DNA of 64,000 nt from an uncultured Paracoccaceae bacterium (GTDB lineage: Bacteria; Pseudomonadota; Alphaproteobacteria; Rhodobacterales; Rhodobacteraceae), in contig CAJWHE010000001.1 of the NCBI GenBank assembly GCA_913041145.1, positions 124,001 through 188,000 on the forward strand, in the 5' to 3' direction. The position numbers and the translations under genes were made by a program. Positions 19,525 through 29,235 of this stretch are shown piece after piece. The first letter of the stretch is position 1; every line of letters starts with the position of its first letter. The notes below the pieces were generated by a model. The model was not told where the DNA came from, made no database searches, and was given only the letters and a program-made list of their open reading frames with translations.

Positions 19525-20769
19525 ATGATTTTTGGCAATTACAAAAATAGGGCTAATTTAGTTGATGCGAAGGAGTTTTCCTTTGTAAGACAACCAGTAT
19601 TTTTGTTGATTTTAATGGCCTTTGCAATGCCGATGGCATTTTCTGTCTGGACGGCATTACTTAATAATTTTGTTATTGAAATGGCGGGGTTCACTGGAGT
19701 TGAGATCGGGTGGCTTCATAGCATAAGAGAAATCCCTGGTTTATTAGCGGTTGGTGTAATTTTTGTACTTATTTTTGTAAGAGAGCAATTACTTGCTCTT
19801 CTATCTCTAATACTTTTAGGTATTGCTAGTGGGCTTACAGCATTTTTTCCTCAATTTGGAGGAATTATAATTTTAACTTTCTTTGCATCTATTGGTTTTC
19901 ATTATTTTGAGGCTGCCAATCAATCTCTTCAACTTCAGTGGATAGATAAAAAAGTAGCTCCACAGACCTTAGGTTGGATTTCTGCTGTCGGATCATTTTC
20001 GTCATTAGTAGCATATGGTACATTGGTTGTTACGTGGAAGGCATTTAATTTATCTTTTGGATTTGTATATGTAACATCTGGCGCAATAACTGTTCTAATA
20101 GCATTGTTATGCTTATTATTTTACCCTCGCTTTGAAACTCCGCGTGCTCAGATTAATAAAGTGATAATTCGAAAAAAATATTGGTTGTATTATGCTCTAC
20201 AGGTTATGTCGGGAGCTAGGAGACAAATATTTCTGGTTTTTGCTGCCTTTATGATGGTTGAGAAGTTTGGTTTTCAAGTTCATGAAGTAACGATCTTATT
20301 CCTTCTAAACTTTATAGTAAGTATGCTTTTTGCTCCGATAGTAGGTAAGGCTATTAATTTGTTCGGTGAAAGGTGGATTTTAATAGTCGAATATGTAGGA
20401 CTAACAATAATTTTTTTGGCCTATGCAGGGATCTATTATTTTGATTGGACTGTTACGGTTGGTATAATATTATTTATAGCAAACCACTTATTTTTTTCGA
20501 TGTCTTTTGCAATTAAAACTTATTTTCAAAAAATAGCTGAACCACATGATATTGGATCCTCAGTTGCTGTGGCATTTACAATAAATCATATACCAGCTGT
20601 ATTTCTACCTGCAGTTTTAGGATATATTTGGATTGTAGAACCGTCTGGTATTTTTGTTATGGCTGCACTTATGGCTCTTTTATCTTTGATTTTGGCTTTT
20701 TTTGTTCCAAGAAACCCAGAGCCTGGTGCTGAGACAATTTTAAATATAAGGAAAAGCAATAGAGAGTAA
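19525..20769 (+). CDS. Major facilitator superfamily transporter
   Basis: Inner-membrane permease of 414 residues with about 12 hydrophobic helices and a central cytoplasmic loop (YPRFETPRAQINKVIIRKKY, near residue 195). The N-terminal motif region IEMAGFTGVEIGWLHSIREI resembles the loop 2-3 area of drug/sugar-type MFS proteins, but no substrate signature is clear. AGAGG sits before the ATG at 19525. It is bounded by the rpsD terminator upstream and msrA about 50 bases downstream. The substrate is unknown. Confidence 0.85.
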   Translation: MIFGNYKNRANLVDAKEFSFVRQPVFLLILMAFAMPMAFSVWTALLNNFVIEMAGFTGVEIGWLHSIREIPGLLAVGVIFVLIFVREQLLALLSLILLGIASGLTAFFPQFGGIIILTFFASIGFHYFEAANQSLQLQWIDKKVAPQTLGWISAVGSFSSLVAYGTLVVTWKAFNLSFGFVYVTSGAITVLIALLCLLFYPRFETPRAQINKVIIRKKYWLYYALQVMSGARRQIFLVFAAFMMVEKFGFQVHEVTILFLLNFIVSMLFAPIVGKAINLFGERWILIVEYVGLTIIFLAYAGIYYFDWTVTVGIILFIANHLFFSMSFAIKTYFQKIAEPHDIGSSVAVAFTINHIPAVFLPAVLGYIWIVEPSGIFVMAALMALLSLILAFFVPRNPEPGAETILNIRKSNRE

Positions 20770-20818
20770 GTTATACGTTTGATATAGAATATATTTAAAA
20801 CAATGATGGAGTTTATGC

Positions 20819-21469
20819 ATGTTTGGCTTTGGAGAAAAAACTATAGAAATGGTTTCGTTAGAGACTGCACTAAAAGGGCGTGATGAAGCGTTAATTACTG
20901 CTAATTATCATTTTGTAAATGGACGTCCATTAAATTTAAAAATCCCTAATGGAATGGATGTAGCAATTTTTGGACTGGGATGTTTTTGGGGTGCAGAGCG
21001 GATATTTTGGAGCTTGGAAGGCGTTTACACTACCATGGTGGGCTACACATCTGGGTTTACATTGAATCCAACCTATCAGGAAGTATGTACTGGCATGACA
21101 GGGCATAATGAAGTTATAAGGCTTGTCTTTGACCCTTCTATTATTTCATATAGTAAACTTTTGACAATTTTTTGGGAATCTCACAATCCAACGCAAGGAA
21201 TGAGACAAGGGAATGACTTAGGAACCCAATACCGTAGTGGTATTTATTGCTCAGATGACACTCAAATCTTGGTTGCGAATGAAACAAAAGTGGCATATGA
21301 AAAGGCACTTGTGAATAGTGGTTACGGCAAGATAACAACAGAAATTTTGAATTCTGATTTGTTCTATTTTGCTGAGGACTATCATCAACAATACTTAGCT
21401 AAAAACCCTTCAGGTTATTGTGGAATTGGTGGTACAGGTATCACTTGTTTAACCGGAATCAATGTTTAG
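20819..21469 (+). CDS. msrA: Peptide-methionine (S)-S-oxide reductase MsrA
   Basis: Repairs methionine S-sulfoxide in proteins using thioredoxin. The 216-residue protein has the catalytic motif GCFWGAE with C55 and the family blocks VGYTSG, YQEVCTGMTGHNEVIRL and YHQQYLAKNPSGYC. C201 and C210 near the C terminus are the likely resolving cysteines, matching the E. coli-type three-cysteine mechanism. Its TAG stop shares its G with the GTG start of prmA (TAGTG), so the two are coupled. No msrB is in the window. Confidence 0.96.
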   Translation: MFGFGEKTIEMVSLETALKGRDEALITANYHFVNGRPLNLKIPNGMDVAIFGLGCFWGAERIFWSLEGVYTTMVGYTSGFTLNPTYQEVCTGMTGHNEVIRLVFDPSIISYSKLLTIFWESHNPTQGMRQGNDLGTQYRSGIYCSDDTQILVANETKVAYEKALVNSGYGKITTEILNSDLFYFAEDYHQQYLAKNPSGYCGIGGTGITCLTGINV

Positions 21470-22344
21470 TGTCTACGTTTACCGCATTTACAACATTATT
21501 AGGAAAAGAAAATGCTTCAGCACTTAGTGTAGCTCTGGAGTCTTTAGATCCAGCTCCAGTTGGAATAGGTGTGTTTGAGATTGAAGATAAATCAAATACA
21601 TGGGAGGTTGGAGGATATTATACCAAAAAGCCTAATGAAATTGAACTTACTTTATTAAGCTTTGCTTATGGTGCGAAACCATTTACTTTTTCTGATGTTC
21701 CTGACCAAGACTGGGTTTCACATGTGCAAAGAAACTTACCACCTGTTGAGGCGGGAAGGTTTTTTGTATTTGGTAACCATGATGCACACAAGGTCCCAAA
21801 ATCTTCCATTGGTCTGCTTATTGAGGCTTCTATGGCATTTGGCACAGGGCACCATGGAACAACAAAGGGTTGTCTATTGGTATTAAATGACTTGATAGCT
21901 GAAGGGGTCTCACCAAAGAAGATAATTGATATAGGTTGTGGAACTGCCGTTTTAGCGATGGCGGCAGCAAAAATTTGGGATGAAACTATAATTGCAAGTG
22001 ATATTGATCCAACAGCAGTTGCTGTCGCAAAAATAAATTTCATATCTAATAAATTAGAGCAAAAAGTATCATGTATTCAATCTAAAGGCTTCAGTCATCC
22101 AAGCATTAGTGAGGAAGGACCCTATGATTTAATTTTTGCAAACATTTTAAAGGGGCCATTGATTGATATGGTATCCGAGTTCTCTGAGCATTGTGCCTTC
22201 GGGGGGACTATAGTTTTATCAGGTTTATTGAATGAACAGTATGATGAAGTATTACGTGCTTATAATAGAAATGGTTTTAAACTTATACAAAAAAAATCGT
22301 TGGGAGAGTGGATGACACTAAGGATGCAAAGAGAGATCGAATAG
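21469..22344 (+). CDS. prmA: Ribosomal protein L11 methyltransferase
   Basis: SAM-dependent methyltransferase that trimethylates ribosomal protein L11. The 291-residue protein has the SAM-binding motif IDIGCGTAVLAMAAAKIWD (near residue 150), the upstream FGTGHHGTTKGCL segment and the FANILKGPLIDMV catalytic-loop region, all typical of PrmA. I set the start at GTG 21469, overlapping the msrA stop. From there the product begins MSTFTAFTTLLGKENA like alphaproteobacterial PrmA. The longer frame from 21418 adds 17 residues (MWNWWYRYHLF...) that only re-read the msrA 3' end. Confidence 0.93.
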   Translation: MSTFTAFTTLLGKENASALSVALESLDPAPVGIGVFEIEDKSNTWEVGGYYTKKPNEIELTLLSFAYGAKPFTFSDVPDQDWVSHVQRNLPPVEAGRFFVFGNHDAHKVPKSSIGLLIEASMAFGTGHHGTTKGCLLVLNDLIAEGVSPKKIIDIGCGTAVLAMAAAKIWDETIIASDIDPTAVAVAKINFISNKLEQKVSCIQSKGFSHPSISEEGPYDLIFANILKGPLIDMVSEFSEHCAFGGTIVLSGLLNEQYDEVLRAYNRNGFKLIQKKSLGEWMTLRMQREIE

Positions 22345-22400
22345 TTTGTTTCTCTGATATTACATATTTGATAATGCCTTGAATTAATTAATACTTAACT

Positions 22401-22429
22401 TTGCAAATGTTCTTGTTTCGTGCTACTCT
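22401..22429 (+). promoter_or_regulatory. Candidate promoter for ruvC operon
   Basis: TTGCAA (22401-22406) and TACTCT (22424-22429) are 17 bases apart. The -10 element is preceded by TGC, an extended -10 pattern. It lies 28 bases before the ruvC start. Confidence 0.35.
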
Positions 22430-22456
22430 TTTTTAATAGGTGATGAGTGAGAGAGT

Positions 22457-22963
22457 ATGCGAGTTTTAGGAATTGATCCTGGCCTTCGTAATTTGGGTTG
22501 GGGAGTAATTGAGTCAAATGGATCACGTCTAAGCCATGTTGCAAACGGGGTTTGTAAGTCAGAGGGAACTGAGTTGGCTCTAAGATTAGTTAGCCTCTTT
22601 AATCAATTAACTTTAGTAGTTAAGGAGTTAAAGCCTGAGTCAGTGGCAGTTGAAAAAACATTTGTAAATAAAGATGGAGAGAATAGCTTAAAGTTAGGCC
22701 AGGCAAGGGGTGTCGCGATGTTGGTGCCAGCAATAGCTGGCTTACCAATTGGCGAGTATGCTCCTAACACTATAAAAAAATCAGTTGTTGGGGTTGGGCA
22801 TGCGGATAAAAGGCAAGTTGAACATATGGTTAAAATACAACTTCCTGGTATAAAAATTTTAGGTTCAGATGCTGCAGATGCTCTAGCTATAGCTATTTGC
22901 CATGCGTTCCATCTTAATGCAGGTTCTAACCTTGAATTGGCTATTAGAAAGGCAAAACGATGA
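22457..22963 (+). CDS. ruvC: Holliday junction endodeoxyribonuclease RuvC
   Basis: Resolves four-way DNA junctions during recombinational repair together with RuvAB. The 168-residue protein has all four catalytic acids: D7 in RVLGIDPG, E66 in VAVEKTF, and D138 and D141 in GSDAADALA. The ATG at 22457 follows a GAGAGAG purine stretch. Its TGA overlaps the ruvA ATG in an ATGA, and the order ruvC-ruvA-ruvB is canonical. It is a full-length, normal member. Confidence 0.97.
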   Translation: MRVLGIDPGLRNLGWGVIESNGSRLSHVANGVCKSEGTELALRLVSLFNQLTLVVKELKPESVAVEKTFVNKDGENSLKLGQARGVAMLVPAIAGLPIGEYAPNTIKKSVVGVGHADKRQVEHMVKIQLPGIKILGSDAADALAIAICHAFHLNAGSNLELAIRKAKR

Positions 22964-23616
22964 TTGGAAAACTATCAGGAAAAGTTGATTATCGTGGCAA
23001 AGACTATGTTCTCATTGATGTGAATGGTGTTGGATATGCTGTTTATTGCTCTGATAGAACTCTTGCATTATTACCAGAGACTGGAGAGCCTGTGTCTTTG
23101 TATACTGATCTTTTGGTAAAAGAGGATATATTGCAATTGTTTGGGTTCACTACCTTAATCGAAAAAGAGTGGCATAGATTATTGATGACTGTTCAAGGGG
23201 TCGGTGCTAAGGCCTCGATGACAATCTTGGGAACGCTTGGACCAGAAGGTGTCACCCGGGCAATTTCAATTAGTGATTGGAACGCAATAAAAGCAGCGAA
23301 GGGTATAGGGCCAAAGACTGCTCAGCGTGTAGTGATTGAGCTTAAAGATAAAGTACCAGCTGTAATGTCGTTGGGAGAGTTTGAGGTTTTAGATTTAAAT
23401 GAATCGAGCTTAAGAGATGGATCTTCAACCTTAAATCAGCGAAATGAACTAAGTTCTTCAGGTATCCAAGCTGAAGCGTTGTCAGCACTTATAAATCTTG
23501 GGTACTCACATGGGGATGCAGCGCAGGCAGTTGGAAAAGCTGTTGAAAAATCTGAGTTACTTGAAACCCCTGCAATAATTAAGTTAGCTTTAAAACTTTT
23601 AGCAGTAGCCAATTAA
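22960..23616 (+). CDS. ruvA: Holliday junction DNA helicase subunit RuvA
   Basis: Tetrameric junction-binding protein that loads the RuvB motor. The 218-residue protein begins [20 protein letters not shown] (OB-fold domain I). It has the tandem helix-hairpin-helix region around residues 70-130 ([17 protein letters not shown] and [20 protein letters not shown]) and a C-terminal domain III ([20 protein letters not shown]) that contacts RuvB. It is slightly longer than E. coli RuvA because of the linker at residues 140-170. It overlaps ruvC by four bases. Confidence 0.97.
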   Translation: MIGKLSGKVDYRGKDYVLIDVNGVGYAVYCSDRTLALLPETGEPVSLYTDLLVKEDILQLFGFTTLIEKEWHRLLMTVQGVGAKASMTILGTLGPEGVTRAISISDWNAIKAAKGIGPKTAQRVVIELKDKVPAVMSLGEFEVLDLNESSLRDGSSTLNQRNELSSSGIQAEALSALINLGYSHGDAAQAVGKAVEKSELLETPAIIKLALKLLAVAN

Positions 23617-23661
23617 TATCAAGGGTTTTAGATGGAGAGACAGAAAAGGACACTTTAAATT

Positions 23662-24696
23662 ATGGTTTCAAGTGATAGCGAAATATTAAACTTAAGTTCA
23701 GAAGTTCAATCAGAAGATGTTGATAGAGCTTTGAGACCTCAGATGCTATCTGAATTTATTGGTCAAAAAGAGGTTCGAGAGAACTTACGAATTTTTATAG
23801 ATAGTGCTCGAAAACGAAAAGTTGCGCTTGATCATACAATATTCCATGGACCACCCGGGTTAGGCAAAACAACGTTAGCACAGATTATAGCTCGTGAGAT
23901 GGGTGTAAATTTTAAGATGACGTCTGGCCCAGTATTGGCAAGAGCGGGGGATTTAGCCGCGATTTTAACAAATTTAGAAAAAAATGATGTTCTTTTTATC
24001 GACGAGATCCACCGGTTAAACCCGGTAGTTGAGGAAATTCTATATCCAGCTTTAGAAGACTTTGAATTAGATCTAGTGATAGGGGAAGGCCCTTCAGCTC
24101 GAACTGTTCGAATTGAACTGCAACCCTTTACTTTGGTTGGTGCTACTACACGTCTTGGTTTGTTAACGACCCCTTTACGTGATAGATTTGGTATACCAAT
24201 CAGGCTACAGTTTTATTCCGTGAAGGAATTAAATCAAATTATTTTGAGGGGTGCCCAGCTGTTAGGGGTTCCAATTGATTCAAATGGAATTGAAGAAATT
24301 TCAGAGCGAGGGCGTGGTACTCCACGTATAGCTAACCGACTTTTAAGAAGAGTAATAGATTTTGCCGTAGTTCAAAATGATGGTAAAATCTCTCGTAGCT
24401 TAGCTGATGTCTCTTTAACCAAACTGGGTGTGGATAATCTTGGATTGGATGCAGCAGATCGGGGTTACTTAAGACTAATTGCTGAAGGTTATCAAGGTGG
24501 CCCAGTTGGAGTTGAAACACTGGCCGCAGCACTAGCTGAAAGCCGTGACGCTCTTGAAGAGGTTATAGAACCATATTTGCTACAGAAAGGTTTATTACAA
24601 CGCACACCCAGGGGTAGAATGCTCACTGATAATGCTTGGCGCCATTTGGGTTTAGAAGTTCAAAAAAAAAGTAATGATCTATTTGGTAACGATTAA
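23662..24696 (+). CDS. ruvB: Holliday junction DNA helicase subunit RuvB
   Basis: Hexameric AAA+ motor that drives branch migration with RuvA. The 344-residue protein has the linker [15 protein letters not shown], Walker A GPPGLGKT at residues 63-70, Walker [11 protein letters not shown] with D114-H117, sensor 1 [19 protein letters not shown] and a C-terminal winged-helix domain ending [16 protein letters not shown]. Forty-five bases separate it from ruvA. It is complete and typical. Confidence 0.98.
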   Translation: MVSSDSEILNLSSEVQSEDVDRALRPQMLSEFIGQKEVRENLRIFIDSARKRKVALDHTIFHGPPGLGKTTLAQIIAREMGVNFKMTSGPVLARAGDLAAILTNLEKNDVLFIDEIHRLNPVVEEILYPALEDFELDLVIGEGPSARTVRIELQPFTLVGATTRLGLLTTPLRDRFGIPIRLQFYSVKELNQIILRGAQLLGVPIDSNGIEEISERGRGTPRIANRLLRRVIDFAVVQNDGKISRSLADVSLTKLGVDNLGLDAADRGYLRLIAEGYQGGPVGVETLAAALAESRDALEEVIEPYLLQKGLLQRTPRGRMLTDNAWRHLGLEVQKKSNDLFGND

Positions 24697-24742
24697 AGTA
24701 ATTCTTACTTTAAAATCATATTTTACCAGGAGTATTAAATTT

Positions 24743-25174
24743 ATGTCTCAAAAATGTTATGAATTCAGTTGTCGAGTTTACTACGAAGATACAGATTTGG
24801 CAGGTGTTGTTTATTACGCAAACTATCTCAAGTTTATTGAACGGGCCAGAAGCGAATGGATAAAAAAATTAGGTATAAATCAAAAAAAAATGATGGTTGA
24901 ACAAAAAAAAGTTTTTACTGTTCGGAGAGTTGAAGCTGATTATCTATCGTCAGCAAAATTTGATGATACACTTTTAATTGAAACAAAAATTGAAAAACTG
25001 ACATCTGCTAGAGTTGTATTATCTCAAGTTATTTCTGTTAAGGGAGTTATAATATTTAAGGCAATTGTTACAATTGCTTGCGTTAACCTTTGTAAAGGGA
25101 TTTCAAGAATACCAGTAAATATTTTTCAGATAATGTTAGATTACAAAAAAAAGAATATTTTTATAGATGAATGA
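24743..25174 (+). CDS. ybgC: Tol-Pal-associated acyl-CoA thioesterase YbgC
   Basis: Hotdog-fold thioesterase of the YbgC/FadM group, usually the first gene of tol-pal clusters. It hydrolyses short acyl-CoAs and may link lipid metabolism to the envelope. The 143-residue protein has CRVYYEDTDLAGVVYYANYL, with the catalytic Asp at residue 18 in the DTD motif. I chose ATG 24743, which has AGGAG nine bases upstream. The frame from 24674 would overlap ruvB and adds an unlike N terminus. It is followed by tolQ after about 80 bases. Confidence 0.93.
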   Translation: MSQKCYEFSCRVYYEDTDLAGVVYYANYLKFIERARSEWIKKLGINQKKMMVEQKKVFTVRRVEADYLSSAKFDDTLLIETKIEKLTSARVVLSQVISVKGVIIFKAIVTIACVNLCKGISRIPVNIFQIMLDYKKKNIFIDE

Positions 25175-25253
25175 TAGTAATGTTAAAAAAAAAGTTATAA
25201 AATAACAAGTATAATTTTAATTAGAGATAGTAAAAGTAGAAGAGTAGGTGCAA

Positions 25254-25949
25254 ATGGAAGCAGAGGTTGCAAGCCTCGTAGAGAAGGTTGATTTCTCAAG
25301 TTTTACACTAATTTCACAGGCATCGATTGTTGTGAAATTAGTTATGCTTATTCTTTTACTAGCTTCAGTTTGGTCGTGGACCATCATTATACAAAAGACG
25401 ATTAACTTTAGAGTAGTTCGTCGAAAAATAAGAAAATTTGATAAAATATTTTGGTCTGGTAAACCTTTAGATGAATTATATGAAATAGTTAATGAAAAAA
25501 CAAAAGGTCCTTCAAGTTTAGTTTTTGCTACAGGCATGGCTGAATGGGAGAGGTCTAAAAGTGAGAATGGTGGGTCAACCCCTGGAGTTTCTTCGCGTAT
25601 CGAGCGTTCGGTAGATATTATTATAGTGAAAGAACAAGAAAAGTTAAGTTATGGATTAGCCTTCCTGGCTACAGTCGGATCTACGGCACCTTTCGTAGGT
25701 CTTTTAGGAACAGTGTGGGGTATAAAAAATGCATTTGAAGAAATTGCAATTTCTCAGAATACAAATTTAGTAACCATTGCACCTGGCATAGCTGAAGCCC
25801 TGGTGGCAACAGCCCTGGGTTTGTTTGCGGCTATACCTGCTTTAATATTTTATAATAAACTTTCAGGTGATTTAGATCGTATAATTCGAACTTTAGAGAT
25901 ATTCTCGGACGAACTCAGTACAATTTTTTCACGAGAACTGGAATCCTAG
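25254..25949 (+). CDS. tolQ: Tol-Pal system proton channel subunit TolQ
   Basis: Inner-membrane subunit of the TolQR proton-driven motor, which energises TolA during cell division and outer-membrane constriction. The 231-residue protein has three membrane helices: one near residues 25-45, and two in the C-terminal half around the conserved LAFLATVGSTAPFVGLLGTV and GIAEALVATALGLFAAIPAL segments. The ATG at 25254 has GAAGAG nine bases before it. An in-frame GTG at 25248 is an alternative. Two bases separate it from tolR. Confidence 0.96.
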   Translation: MEAEVASLVEKVDFSSFTLISQASIVVKLVMLILLLASVWSWTIIIQKTINFRVVRRKIRKFDKIFWSGKPLDELYEIVNEKTKGPSSLVFATGMAEWERSKSENGGSTPGVSSRIERSVDIIIVKEQEKLSYGLAFLATVGSTAPFVGLLGTVWGIKNAFEEIAISQNTNLVTIAPGIAEALVATALGLFAAIPALIFYNKLSGDLDRIIRTLEIFSDELSTIFSRELES

Positions 25950-25951
25950 AA

Positions 25952-26419
25952 ATGGCAACAGAATTTTATTATTTGGATGCAAGAAGAATAAAGCGGAGGT
26001 ATCATCAGAAATTTCGTCAAAAGCTGATTTCAGAAATAAATGTGACCCCTTTTGTGGATGTCGTGCTTGTGCTTCTTATTGTGTTCATGATTGCAGCGCC
26101 AATGATGATTGTTGGGGTCCCAGTTAAACTACCCAAAACGGCAGCCAGCACCCTACCAAACCATCTTGAAGCACCATTAGAGATTACCTTAACAGGCAGT
26201 GGAGAGTATTTAGTGATGAATACACCTGTAAAATTTAATGAGTTAATTTCTAAATTGGACAGCATTTCTTTGCAAAGAACAAATAAAGAAGTTTTTTTGC
26301 GAGTAGATCGTGTCGTAAAGTACGAAATGGTTGCCCAAGTAATTGGTGCCCTGAATCGAAGGGGTTATTTGGAAATTACTTTTGTTACTGATAATAATGG
26401 ACCCTTATTAATAAACTAA
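25952..26419 (+). CDS. tolR: Tol-Pal system protein TolR (ExbD family)
   Basis: Second subunit of the TolQR motor. The 155-residue protein has a basic N terminus, then EINVTPFVDVVLVLLIVFMIAAP, a single helix with the proton-conducting Asp in PFVDVV. A periplasmic domain follows (LPKTAAS, ITLTGSGEYLV, VFLRVDRVVKYEMVAQV). It lies between tolQ (2-base gap) and tolA (12-base gap). Confidence 0.96.
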   Translation: MATEFYYLDARRIKRRYHQKFRQKLISEINVTPFVDVVLVLLIVFMIAAPMMIVGVPVKLPKTAASTLPNHLEAPLEITLTGSGEYLVMNTPVKFNELISKLDSISLQRTNKEVFLRVDRVVKYEMVAQVIGALNRRGYLEITFVTDNNGPLLIN

Positions 26420-26431
26420 GGTGAATAATTA

Positions 26432-27340
26432 GTGTTGAGTACTAATCTGAAGACAGCCTTTAATGTTGGCCTATGTTTGTCAGGGTTTGGGCATGTAGTA
26501 TTGATATCTTGTGCGCTTTTTGGTGGTTTTTTTATTTCAAAAAGTTTGCCTCTTGCGCCTCTAATTACAAAAGTTTCTATTATTAGTGAGAAAGACTTTA
26601 AAACTAAAGTAATTTTGGAAAGGGAAAGGTTTTTAAAAGCTCAAGGCTCTTCGGTGGAACGTCATAATACTGAGATTAATAACAAAAAATTGTTAGATGG
26701 TGAGAGTACTTCTTTGATAATACCAAATGGTACGGACACAAAGTCTACGGTTGTGAAAGATAATAAACTAAATCTAAAAAAAGTTTCAGAGAAATCTGAG
26801 TTACTGCAACGAGAGGCAGGAGCTCTAAATCCTTCTTTAGATCGCACGAGTTTATTTGAATCAGAGATATTAGAACCTCTGATAACAAAGTCAGTAGCCA
26901 AAGAGGATAATATTTTGCAGAGAAATCGTGAATTTTTTCAAAATCTACCAGTTATAAAAATATCTGATAAGATAATCAAAGAGGCCTTTGAAAATGATAT
27001 TTCTAATGATCTAGTTGTAAAAAAAATGCTCAAAGGAATATTAGAACCTGCTGTTGGAGAGTGTTTTAACTTTGGTCTCGCAGGGCAGGAGCCAAATATT
27101 TTAAAAGCAGATATTTTGGTTTCTTTTTCGTTAAGAGAAAATGGAAAACCTATTATTTCATCTATAAGTTTTGAGTCTTTTTCAGGAGGTGATTATATGA
27201 CAGCTAGTAAATTGTTTGATGCGGCAAGACGTGCTATAATTCGCTGTGGGCTGAAGGGGTATCAATTGCCGAACAGTAAATATAGTTATTGGAAGAACGT
27301 GGAAGCACGGTTCAATTTAAAGGGAATGAGCCTTAAATGA
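26432..27340 (+). CDS. tolA: TolA-like envelope protein
   Basis: Periplasm-spanning link between the TolQR motor and TolB/Pal. The 302-residue protein has one N-terminal membrane helix (about residues 13-33) and a long hydrophilic Lys/Glu/Ser-rich middle. A C-terminal domain ([20 protein letters not shown], then [20 protein letters not shown]) has the pattern of the TolA/TonB-like domain with two cysteines. It is shorter and more divergent than E. coli TolA, and the assignment rests largely on position. The GTG start at 26432 has AAGGTG about nine bases upstream. It overlaps tolB by four bases (ATGA). Confidence 0.88.
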   Translation: MLSTNLKTAFNVGLCLSGFGHVVLISCALFGGFFISKSLPLAPLITKVSIISEKDFKTKVILERERFLKAQGSSVERHNTEINNKKLLDGESTSLIIPNGTDTKSTVVKDNKLNLKKVSEKSELLQREAGALNPSLDRTSLFESEILEPLITKSVAKEDNILQRNREFFQNLPVIKISDKIIKEAFENDISNDLVVKKMLKGILEPAVGECFNFGLAGQEPNILKADILVSFSLRENGKPIISSISFESFSGGDYMTASKLFDAARRAIIRCGLKGYQLPNSKYSYWKNVEARFNLKGMSLK

Positions 27341-28677
27341 AGAAGTTATTTAACAATAGTTTAATTTTGAAAATAATGCCCTTAATACTTGTATTATCCT
27401 TAGTTTTTTGTGGTACGTTTGCAGTTAGTCAGCCACTTAAAATAGAAATTAATAAAGGAATAATTGAGCCTTTACCTCTTGCTCTACCTAGTTTTGTAGC
27501 TGAAAATAATTTAAGTGAGATAGGTGAAAACCTCACATCTGTGATTATTGATGATCTATACGGAACAGGGTTGTTTAAAATTATTGAAGATCGTACCCAG
27601 GCATATGAAATCACCAATTTTAATAAACCAATTCGTTTCGGCGATTGGAAAACTATAAATTCACAAGCACTGTTGGTAGGCTCGGTCTCTTCTAATGGAA
27701 CAACTAATATTACTGTAAAATTTCGTCTATTCGATGTTTTTTCAGAGACCCAGATTGGAAATGGATTGAAGTTTTCTGGACCTAAGAAGGGTTGGCGTCG
27801 AATAGCACACAAGATAGCTGATGAGGTTTACTCTAGATTAACTGGAGAACAAAAATATTTTGATAGCAGAGTGGCCTTTGTAGCACACAAGGGACCAAAA
27901 AATAATTTAAAAAAACGCTTAGTTTTGATGGATTATGATGGAGCTAATCAAGTCTTTCTCACTAATGAAGAGGATTTTCTGGTCCTAGCTCCGAGGTTTT
28001 CTCCTAATGGAAATAAACTACTTTTCACTTCTTATGAGTCGGGGTTTCCTCAGATTTACCTATTAGATATAAGATCACGAACGAAAATAATTTTACAAGA
28101 AAACCCTGGAGAAATGAGTTTCTCATCTAGTTTTTCGCCGAATGGAGAAGACATCGTTTTCTCGTTAAGTGCTGGATCTAATACTGATATATACAAGCTA
28201 AATATAGCCTCTAATTCACGATCTCGACTTACATCTTCAGTCGCTATAGATACCGCTCCAAGTTTCTCGCCTGATGGTAGAAAAGTGGTATTTGAAAGCG
28301 ATCGTTCAGGAACTCAACAATTATATATTATGCCATCTTCTGGAGGTAACGCAAAAAGAATTTCTTTTGGAAAAGGTAGTTATGGGACGCCTTTTTGGGC
28401 TCCTACAGGTAATTTAATTGCTTTTACTAAACAAAATGAGGGTGTTTTTCATATTGGGATTATGAGCTCGGAAGGGTTGGAAGAAACCCTTTTAACAACG
28501 TCTTTTTTAGATGAAGGACCAACATGGTCACCAAATGGGCGGGTTATAATGTTTACTAGAGAAACTTCAGGTTCTGGAGGTTCATCAACACTTTACTCAG
28601 TTGATGTAACTGGACAAAACTTGAAACCGGTACGTGCAAATTCATCAGACCCGTCATGGTCAAAATTGTTAAATTAA
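27337..28677 (+). CDS. tolB: Tol-Pal system beta-propeller protein TolB
   Basis: Periplasmic protein that binds Pal and TolA. The 446-residue protein has an N-terminal signal peptide (about residues 1-31, [13 protein letters not shown]), an alpha/beta domain to about residue 165, and then PD40-type propeller repeats. Repeated [49 protein letters not shown] and [15 protein letters not shown] units are easy to see. It starts in an ATGA overlap with tolA. It is a normal, full-length member. Confidence 0.97.
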   Translation: MKKLFNNSLILKIMPLILVLSLVFCGTFAVSQPLKIEINKGIIEPLPLALPSFVAENNLSEIGENLTSVIIDDLYGTGLFKIIEDRTQAYEITNFNKPIRFGDWKTINSQALLVGSVSSNGTTNITVKFRLFDVFSETQIGNGLKFSGPKKGWRRIAHKIADEVYSRLTGEQKYFDSRVAFVAHKGPKNNLKKRLVLMDYDGANQVFLTNEEDFLVLAPRFSPNGNKLLFTSYESGFPQIYLLDIRSRTKIILQENPGEMSFSSSFSPNGEDIVFSLSAGSNTDIYKLNIASNSRSRLTSSVAIDTAPSFSPDGRKVVFESDRSGTQQLYIMPSSGGNAKRISFGKGSYGTPFWAPTGNLIAFTKQNEGVFHIGIMSSEGLEETLLTTSFLDEGPTWSPNGRVIMFTRETSGSGGSSTLYSVDVTGQNLKPVRANSSDPSWSKLLN

Positions 28678-28755
28678 AGCAGAGATATCCAATGTTACTT
28701 ACTTATGTTAAAGTTTTATCAGATTGAAAATTTCTTTTTAAATGGATGGAAGCTA

Positions 28756-29232
28756 ATGAAGTTTTTTTTTAGAGTTATCTGCATGATAATGACAGCACTA
28801 ATTTTTGCATGCACTAATGATATCGAAGAAACTAATGGTAACCCTTCTACAATTAATGGTCTCATAGACTTCGAAGAGGTTGAGTATTTTACTGAAGTGA
28901 TTGGGCAAACTGTTCTATTTGATATTGATAAAGCTGATCTTAATGACAGTGCGAGGTATATTTTGATCTCACAAGCTGTTTGGTTGAATGAAAATAATGA
29001 GTATACAATTTTTATCACTGGTTATGCAGATGAACAGGGCACTCGAGGATATAACTTAGCTCTTGGTGCAAAAAGGTCTGCGGCAGTTAGAGATTTTCTT
29101 ATTTTAAATGGGGTCAAAGAAGATCGACTTCAGACATCAACCTTTGGAAAGGAAAAACCACTCAAAATATGCTCCTCTGAAAAGTGTTATTCAGCAAATA
29201 GACGAGCTGTCACCGCTATTCGTAGGGATTAA
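28756..29232 (+). CDS. pal: Peptidoglycan-associated lipoprotein Pal
   Basis: Outer-membrane lipoprotein that binds peptidoglycan and TolB. The 158-residue precursor has a short signal with lipobox ALIFAC, giving a lipidated Cys near residue 19, and then an OmpA-like domain. That domain has FDIDKADL, GYADEQGTRGYNLALGAKRS and the ending CYSANRRAVTAI. The Asp and Arg that clamp diaminopimelate are present. I chose ATG 28756 over 28705 because the shorter form gives a proper lipoprotein signal and has GGAAG just upstream. It lies three bases before ybgF. Confidence 0.94.
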   Translation: MKFFFRVICMIMTALIFACTNDIEETNGNPSTINGLIDFEEVEYFTEVIGQTVLFDIDKADLNDSARYILISQAVWLNENNEYTIFITGYADEQGTRGYNLALGAKRSAAVRDFLILNGVKEDRLQTSTFGKEKPLKICSSEKCYSANRRAVTAIRRD

Positions 29233-29235
29233 GTT

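Noticed and set aside
21418-21468. Extended N terminus for prmA overlapping msrA
   Set aside because: The extra 17 residues only re-read the msrA 3' end. The GTG at 21469 gives the family N terminus.
24674-24742. Extended N terminus for ybgC overlapping ruvB
   Set aside because: The extra residues do not resemble the family, and AGGAG supports ATG 24743.
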